Shown: positions 58,814-64,000 of the stretch, piece by piece
Layout: every line of letters starts with the position of its first letter
Position numbering within the stretch: position 1 is the stretch's first letter
Source: Byssochlamys sp. IMV 00236
Lineage: Eukaryota; Ascomycota; Eurotiomycetes; Eurotiales; Thermoascaceae
Direction of reading: 5' to 3'
Length of the DNA stretch: 64,000 bases
Assembly (NCBI GenBank): GCA_001931875.2
Contig: MSJH02000812.1
Location: 744,001 to 808,000, forward strand
Position numbers and translations under genes: made by a program
Notes under the pieces: generated by a model
The model's database searches: none
Seen by the model: only the letters and a program-made list of their open reading frames with translations
What the model was told of the DNA's origin: nothing

Positions 58814-59705
58814 CTTGCGGTGCGCGTGTTCCGGGGTAACTTAGGTATCGCTGGGAACGAATGCGGGGAGTAATTAGACGTAGAAACGGACGCGATTTAG
58901 TTTACAGTGTCAACCCCGAAGAGGAGAATTTTAATGATGTGTATCTGATAGTTAACTCGAATAGATATTTGGAGAGGTAAGAGAATATCATAACCTTCGT
59001 CTAGTTTGCGATGATGATGTCTTGGGTGGCCCGCAGATCATTCCGATTGTTCTCCGTTCTCGGCTTGTCTCGGTAAGTAAGGAAGTCTGCGTGTGTCGAT
59101 TCTGATAGCCGTACAAACACTGGCCTTATGGTAGAGTGGAACACATGATTTTATAGTAGCTATTGTAGTATTCTTTCCTTTTTCTTGGTTGCAGGATTAT
59201 TTAGTTGAAATCTATCGATGCCGTCTAATCACTACTTGATTACTATCGGCTACTCGAAGAGAGCTACGATCGAACAGTACCATTGCGGGGTGATCACGGT
59301 CGAGACTCATTCTGAGACCAATCATAAAACAGATTCCATGAATATGATATGTATTCAATTGTAAAGCTCGTCTTCAGTGTACAACATGAAGTTATCTGTA
59401 TAGTACATTTTCCTGTAGCTTGTTGATCTCCCTCTCGAATTGCCTTTCCGATTTTATAATAAACACCGTGGCACGCGGGGGTGCATTTGCGGGGGAAATG
59501 ACGGAATACATAGTTACTAACAAGTCTTAAAAATCCTGTTACTGTAGGAGACTGTTCCACGTCTCAGACCAAAGCATCGACGATACACTGATATCAATCA
59601 AGCAGCTAGTTAAAGTTCGGAAAAGGAAAAGAGTTTAGAATACCTGACTGATTATTCGAATATTTTGAGTGATATTATCTCTCTCTCTCCACTACTACTA
59701 CTACT
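58814..59705. other. divergent intergenic region, no gene recognised
   Basis: About 0.9 kb between the RraA-like gene and the N-acetyltransferase gene, holding both promoters. The only frames are short, AT-rich and unmatched. A CTACTACTA run (59691-59705) precedes the NAT start codon. Confidence 0.55.
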
Positions 59706-60800
59706 ATGGTCCCTCCACCACCAACATATACCCGCGATCAACTCGCACGATATCTCAAACGGATCCGTTATCCCGGATCTAAAGACGATGAAGAAGCAAA
59801 CAGCGCGTTGGTGCATTTGGAGAACGCAATTCAAAACGACCCCTTGAGTGCATTATCCGAGCTGCAGAAACGACATCTAAGCACTATCCCCTTTGGCAAC
59901 TCGGTACTGCATTACTCGCAACATCATACTATTTCTCTCGATCCTCAGGCCCTCTTCCACAAGTTGGTAGAGAGAGAGCTTGATGGATACTGTATGGAAA
60001 ATACGGGGCTTTTCTATATTGTCCTGAGATCTCTTGGGTTCAAGGTCTACGCTACAGGTGGGAGAGTCAGTCATTTCATAAGTCGCAAAGTAGATGATGG
60101 GACGTTTGGTGGATTGTGAGTATTTCACTTTCATCTCAGGAGAGAAATGACTAGTCGGGGGAGAAATGCTGATGGTGGTGCTAAAGTGGTCATATGGTCC
60201 TTATTGTCACAATCGGTAGCGGAAAGTATATGGTCGGTTTCATGGCACGTTATTTATGCTGTACGGCTTACTGACGGCGCAATGTAGGTTGACGTTGGCT
60301 TTGGGCCCGCATGTCCGCCTCGACCATTGCCTCTTGAGGCCGACTACACTGCTGTGTCTGTTGCACCCGCAGAATTGCGACTGATCAGAGACAGCATACC
60401 CGAATTTACAGACGAGAGCCAGAAAGTCTGGATATACCAAGTACGTAGCAGTCCAGAAAAGCCGTGGGCTCCGGCATATTGCTTCTCGGATATCGAATTC
60501 TTACCCCAGGACTTCGCCGTGATGAACTTCAGTACAAGCAAGGGCGAACATAGTCCATTCACGAAGGATCTCATGATTATGAAAATGATCCTTGATGACG
60601 AGGAAGATGCTCTTATTGGGCAATATACGCTTTCTGGAACCGAAGTTAAGCAGAGAATCGGCGGAGATACTAAGATTGTCGAGACGCTGCGGACAGAGCA
60701 GGATCGAGTCAATGCGTTGGCGACATGGTTTGGCATGCATCTTCGCGAAGAAGAGATCAATGGGATCCGGGGAATGGTATCAGAGTTGGTGGAGGCCTGA
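59706..60800 (+). CDS. arylamine N-acetyltransferase (NAT)
   Basis: Predicted 322-aa cytosolic enzyme moving an acetyl or other acyl group from CoA to arylamines; fungal members detoxify xenobiotics such as benzoxazolinone derivatives. Exons are 59706-60115, 60187-60232 and 60288-60800, with introns of 71 and 55 bp. The catalytic triad is intact: Cys96 in ELDGYCMENTGLFY, His139 in GHMVLIVTIG encoded by the 46-nt second exon, and Asp154 in VDVGFGPACPPRPL at the start of exon 3. The residue two before Tyr-Cys is Asp where most NATs have Gly in R-G-G-Y-C. The C-terminal domain (FLPQDFAVMNFSTSK) looks complete. The acyl donor could be acetyl-, propionyl- or malonyl-CoA, as fungal NATs differ in this. 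Confidence 0.9.
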
Positions 60801-60931
60801 AAGCTGTATTTTCACTGGAATCTGCTTGGCATATAGTACATTCTCGTTTCTAGAGAACTGGTTGGAATTGTGATATCTGTCTGAACAACGGCATAAAAAA
60901 GATTGGAAGCGTGAAAAAAGAAGCATGGTCT

Positions 60932-61419
60932 CTAGAAAATTCTCTTCTCCAGCTGTCGGACAGTTAGCACCACCAAACACAAAAAGGGAATATACTGATC
61001 GTTCCATACCTTCCACGGGTTGCTGACTTCGAAACCCTTCGGGGCCTCTGCAACTCCTGACTGCGCTCTCAAGCTTCCTGTGATTCTGAAGTCTCGTTCT
61101 TGCACTGTTCCGCCAATTAGTCACCGCATTTGGGGGCGTAGGTCGGCACATCTCAGATTATCATAACATACTTTGCTGTTGGACGTTAGTGTATGGCAAC
61201 CAATGCAATTCGCGGTTCAGAAACTCACCCTGTCCCAAGCATCTCTGTTCCACCTAGCCTTCTTGTGCTCATTCGAGAGGTATTTCGAGGCAGTGAGACC
61301 GGCTCCGGTGATGCCAAACATCTGCGAGAATGAACGCTGCTGGTGGGAATGACGGGAAGAACAGCACCTACAGTGATGATGATCCCATAGGGGATCAACG
61401 CTTCGAAGGGAACACCCAT
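60932..61419 (-). CDS. complex I accessory subunit MWFE (NDUFA1 / Neurospora 9.8-kDa type), with 4-nt microexon
   Basis: Predicted 86-aa single-pass inner-membrane subunit of NADH dehydrogenase. Five exons: 61419-61372, 61321-61229, 61175-61172 (4 nt), 61104-61010 and 60952-60932, with introns of 50, 53, 67 and 57 bp. The protein starts MGVPFEALIPYGIIIT, joins MFGITGAGLTASKYLS (membrane segment) and continues NRDAWDRQMQERDFRITGSL, ending NPWKLEKRIF. The DRQMQERD stretch exists only if the microexon CAAA is included; skipping it shifts the frame to an early stop. The sequence and order agree with fungal MWFE proteins as I recall them, including the C-terminal NPWK.EKR. It is convergent with the NAT gene at 131 bp and divergent from the MYST gene. 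Confidence 0.88.
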
Positions 61420-62137
61420 TGTGTGCGGTGAGGACGAGGAACGATCTGCTGAATAAATGAGGGTTTCCCCCGTCGACAGTAAAGCGCAATTGGCAGCTCG
61501 AGGCAGACACGGTGCAGTGAGGGGAGCCTTCACTTCAAGCCGTCGTCGAAGTTCGAGGTCGTCGGGAAGCCGCTTGGACGGCCGTAAACGGTTTAGCCTC
61601 GTATTGCCTTGGCATGATCAGTCAGCAACATCCAACGACCTCACCAGAACGAGAAGGGGGTTTCGGTGCAGCGCGCATCGCATTTGACTGTTCATGAAGG
61701 AACTGGCTCTGATCCAGTAACTGTTTTACGCGTCAAGGTACGTATCCGTGTGCGCTTCACCTCCGTTGCCCTGGTGGTGGTGTCGCTTGTGTCGCTTGTG
61801 TCGCTTGCGTCGCCACGCGCATTGTTTGATCTCAAACACCCTTTAAGCGCCTGTTCTAACATCGAGGTATTTGAGCAGATAGCCTCCTTTCTGCACGCTG
61901 ATCGCGATTGTGGACGCGATATTCTTACAATATACTCGATTATCGCGTATCCGGGGTCGGCGCGATACTTTGTTTGCCCTTCCCCCGATGCTCGCCGTAC
62001 CAGATACCAGGTGATCGCCTGCTGCTTTGAACGGGGAGCCCCCAGAAAACATCACCGTGGGGTTCTTTAGCAAGATCTACAGAGCGGCTAGTGGAGCTAG
62101 GGATACGCTCAAGCTGGCGACGGAAGTGACATACACT
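61420..62137. other. divergent promoter region
   Basis: About 700 bp between the MWFE gene and the MYST acetyltransferase gene, holding both promoters and probably the MYST leader. The frame upstream of 62138 stays open to 62027 (an upstream in-frame ATG), so the MYST start could lie there. No other gene is recognised. Confidence 0.55.
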
Positions 62138-64000
62138 ATGGCGGCGACTGCGCCGGCCACTTATGATGATGATACCAAATTGGACCCGCAGGGCGACGTG
62201 GTCGACAGCGACCAAGATGCAGAGGGGGAAGAAGACACGGATCTGTATCAGATGGACCAACAGCTCCAAAACGCCGTCCACAAGGCAGCCTCGGGACATG
62301 ACGACGACGATGCTTCTCAGGCGGGGCATCAAGATGATGCGCAAAACGATGAGACGCGAGAGAACAAAGGCAAAGATGTCGCGCGTCCTCTCCAGGAGGA
62401 GGATGACGATGAGGCAGCCCCAGTGGGAGCCGTGAAATTACCCGACGGTCAAGCAAACTCTGACAGCGAAGATGCAGAGTCGGATGCTGGAGATGCCGAT
62501 GCTGCGTTCGAAGACGAAAGCAATGAAGGTAATGGGAAATCGGAGTCTGGGTCTGGCAGCGACGAGTCAGACGCTGAGGAAGAAGAATGGGAAGCTGAAA
62601 GCAATGATGGCGATGATGCAGAAGGCGACAAAACGGGTCGAGGGAACTGCATGTAAGTCTCGTTTTTCCCCTTCTGCTCAGCAAGCTTACATGCTAATAA
62701 TGTGCAGATTCTGCGGCCAAGATGAGGAGCATGATCCAGCTGAGGAGTACGAGGAATACTTAACCTGTGCTGTTTGTGGTGATCATTGTAAGTTGCTAGC
62801 CGGGCCGAGAAAGCTTAGCCCAGTCCGTTTTGGCGATCTTAGCTCACTCCACCCTCCAATAGCGCACCGACAATGTGCCCGAGAACAAGATGCCCTCAAG
62901 AGCGATGATGGTATGAAAGATTTCTCTCTGATTCGCGTGGAACTTTACACTAACCGTGGTGGCAGATGCGGAAAAATGGAGATGTCCCAGTTGTGTACAA
63001 AACAAGCTGGAACCAGATCCAGGCGACGAGAGTACTCCTCGTCGCAGGTCGGGCTTGCATAACATCACAAAAGAGTTATTGCCTGCGCATATTGATGCGC
63101 AAGATCCTGAGTCGCATTCTATCTTCAACACGGTCATTCTTGATGATCCAACGGGCGGTTCGCGGTCTCTGAGAAAGAGGAAGGCTTCTTCTGTAGATGT
63201 AGAAGAACATGTGCCGGTGCTGCGGAAGCGACAGAGACAGACGCCATCACGATCCATGTCGAGAACCGCAGATGCTGGCCTTGGAGCGGTGGATGTCGGG
63301 GCGGCTGACACTTTGTCTGCAGCACGGACGCGTCTACGGCGTACACGAAAAACTGATAAGGAGCCCTGTCGCGTTGTCCAAAAATCTCTGGGGAAGTTGG
63401 TTCTCGCTTTTCGTCTCGACGAAGCCAGGGTATCGAGGATTCTCAGCTCTCGACCGAGACCGAAGAACAGGAAACGCAAGCCTCCCAAGCGAGAGCCGGT
63501 AGTGGAACAGCCGCTAAGTCACTTCGCTCCCATAAGCACGACCTACATCTCGCCTTTTTACTCATTCCATGATGGCGAGAATGACGACCTGAAATCAAAG
63601 CCATATGGGGGAATCTTATCAGAATCCGACGCCGACACGAGTCGAACTCTGCCTACCCAGGCCGACCGAGAGAAATTCGAGCTGGCTCGACGGAAAGCAG
63701 AAGAGGATTGGCAGAAGAAGATCAGGGAAACCGAGCCTATCGAGACAGTTAATCGTGCCCAGGCAAAACTATCAGGACCGCCTAGCAAGATCAAGTGCAT
63801 CAATTTCGGCGGTTACGAGATCGAGACCTGGTACGCAGCACCGTATCCCGAAGAATACAGTCGGAACCGGGTGCTTTACATCTGCGAATTCTGTTTGAAG
63901 TATATGAACTCGGACTTTGTCGCCTGGCGCCACAAACTCAAGTGCCCTGCAAAGCATCCTCCCGGCGATGAGATATATCGCGACGGCTCCATCTCCATCT
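62138..64000 (+). CDS. PHD-finger MYST histone acetyltransferase (Sas3/MOZ type), 5' part (cut by window edge)
   Basis: Predicted nuclear histone acetyltransferase, about 560 residues visible. Exons: 62138-62652, 62708-62787, 62863-62910 and 62966 onward to the window end; introns of 55, 75 and 55 bp. A very acidic N-terminus (Asp/Glu/Ser, residues 10-165) precedes a PHD finger starting at Cys171. It reads CIFCGQ, TCAVCGDHSHRQC and WRCPSC, split over four exons and fitting the C4HC3 pattern. A basic linker follows, with KRKASSVDVEEH and RRTRKTDKEPCR. Near the end come INFGGYEIETWYAAPYPEEY and the MYST C2HC finger CEFCLKYMNSDFVAWRHKL. The catalytic acetyl-CoA-binding core lies outside the window. 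Start 62138 (MAATAPATYDDD) is preferred to 62027. Esa1 and Sas2 lack a PHD finger, so the Sas3/MOZ class is favoured. Confidence 0.88.

Noticed and set aside
1..64000. CRISPR arrays, prophage, bacterial operons, rRNA genes or secondary-metabolite core enzymes
   Set aside because: None were seen; repeats are simple microsatellites or the single transposon, and the gene structure is eukaryotic throughout.

Overview
The window is nuclear DNA of a filamentous ascomycete, most likely an Aspergillus or close relative (Eurotiales). Genes carry many short introns (mostly 50-130 bp) with GT..AG ends and CTAAC/CTGAC-like branch sites. The acetyl-CoA synthetase, the Nup98/Nup96 precursor and the peroxisomal thiolase look like Aspergillus orthologues, and a DNA transposon shows RIP-type C-to-T damage. 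Exon joins were worked out by reading frame, splice consensus and remembered family sequence; no alignment was run.

Layout. 1-11 kb: 5' part of a secreted ADAM metalloprotease (-), a Pol iota-type translesion polymerase (-), a disordered protein with two candidate PP1-docking motifs (+), and GET2 (+). 11-14 kb: a long intergenic region with a 20-N assembly gap. 14-25 kb: facA acetyl-CoA synthetase (+) and the large Nup98/Nup96 precursor gene (+). 25-29 kb: an MFS drug:H+ antiporter (+) and a secreted GH76 mannanase (-). 29-32.5 kb: gene-poor DNA. 32.5-42.3 kb, all minus strand: complex I 51-kDa subunit, a SET-domain methyltransferase, a small unknown acidic protein and a SAPS phosphatase-associated protein. 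43.5-45.4 kb: a dead Fot1/pogo-type transposon with intact GC-rich terminal inverted repeats. 45.9-53 kb: Vps60 (+), an NRAMP metal transporter (-) and a Rid1-like GBD/FH3 protein (+). 53.9-64 kb: an unknown mitochondrial membrane protein (-), a PTS2-bearing 3-ketoacyl-CoA thiolase (+), an RraA-like aldolase (-), an arylamine N-acetyltransferase (+), a five-exon complex I MWFE subunit containing a 4-nt microexon (-), and the 5' half of a PHD-MYST histone acetyltransferase (+).

How the genes fit together. This is an ordinary chromosome arm of housekeeping genes, not a biosynthetic or defence cluster. Loose themes are acetyl-CoA and fatty-acid metabolism (facA, thiolase, each with plausible CreA or FarA/FarB promoter motifs), respiration (two complex I subunits and an unknown mitochondrial protein), and nuclear or chromatin work (Nup98/96, MYST acetyltransferase, SET protein, Pol iota). 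I found no convincing new multi-gene system. The points most worth a second look are the 4-nt microexon, the RIP-killed transposon with conserved ends, the Thr at the Nup98 autocleavage site, the UBZ-like tail on the Pol iota-type polymerase, the paired PP1-docking motifs, and the missing start codon of the SET gene.
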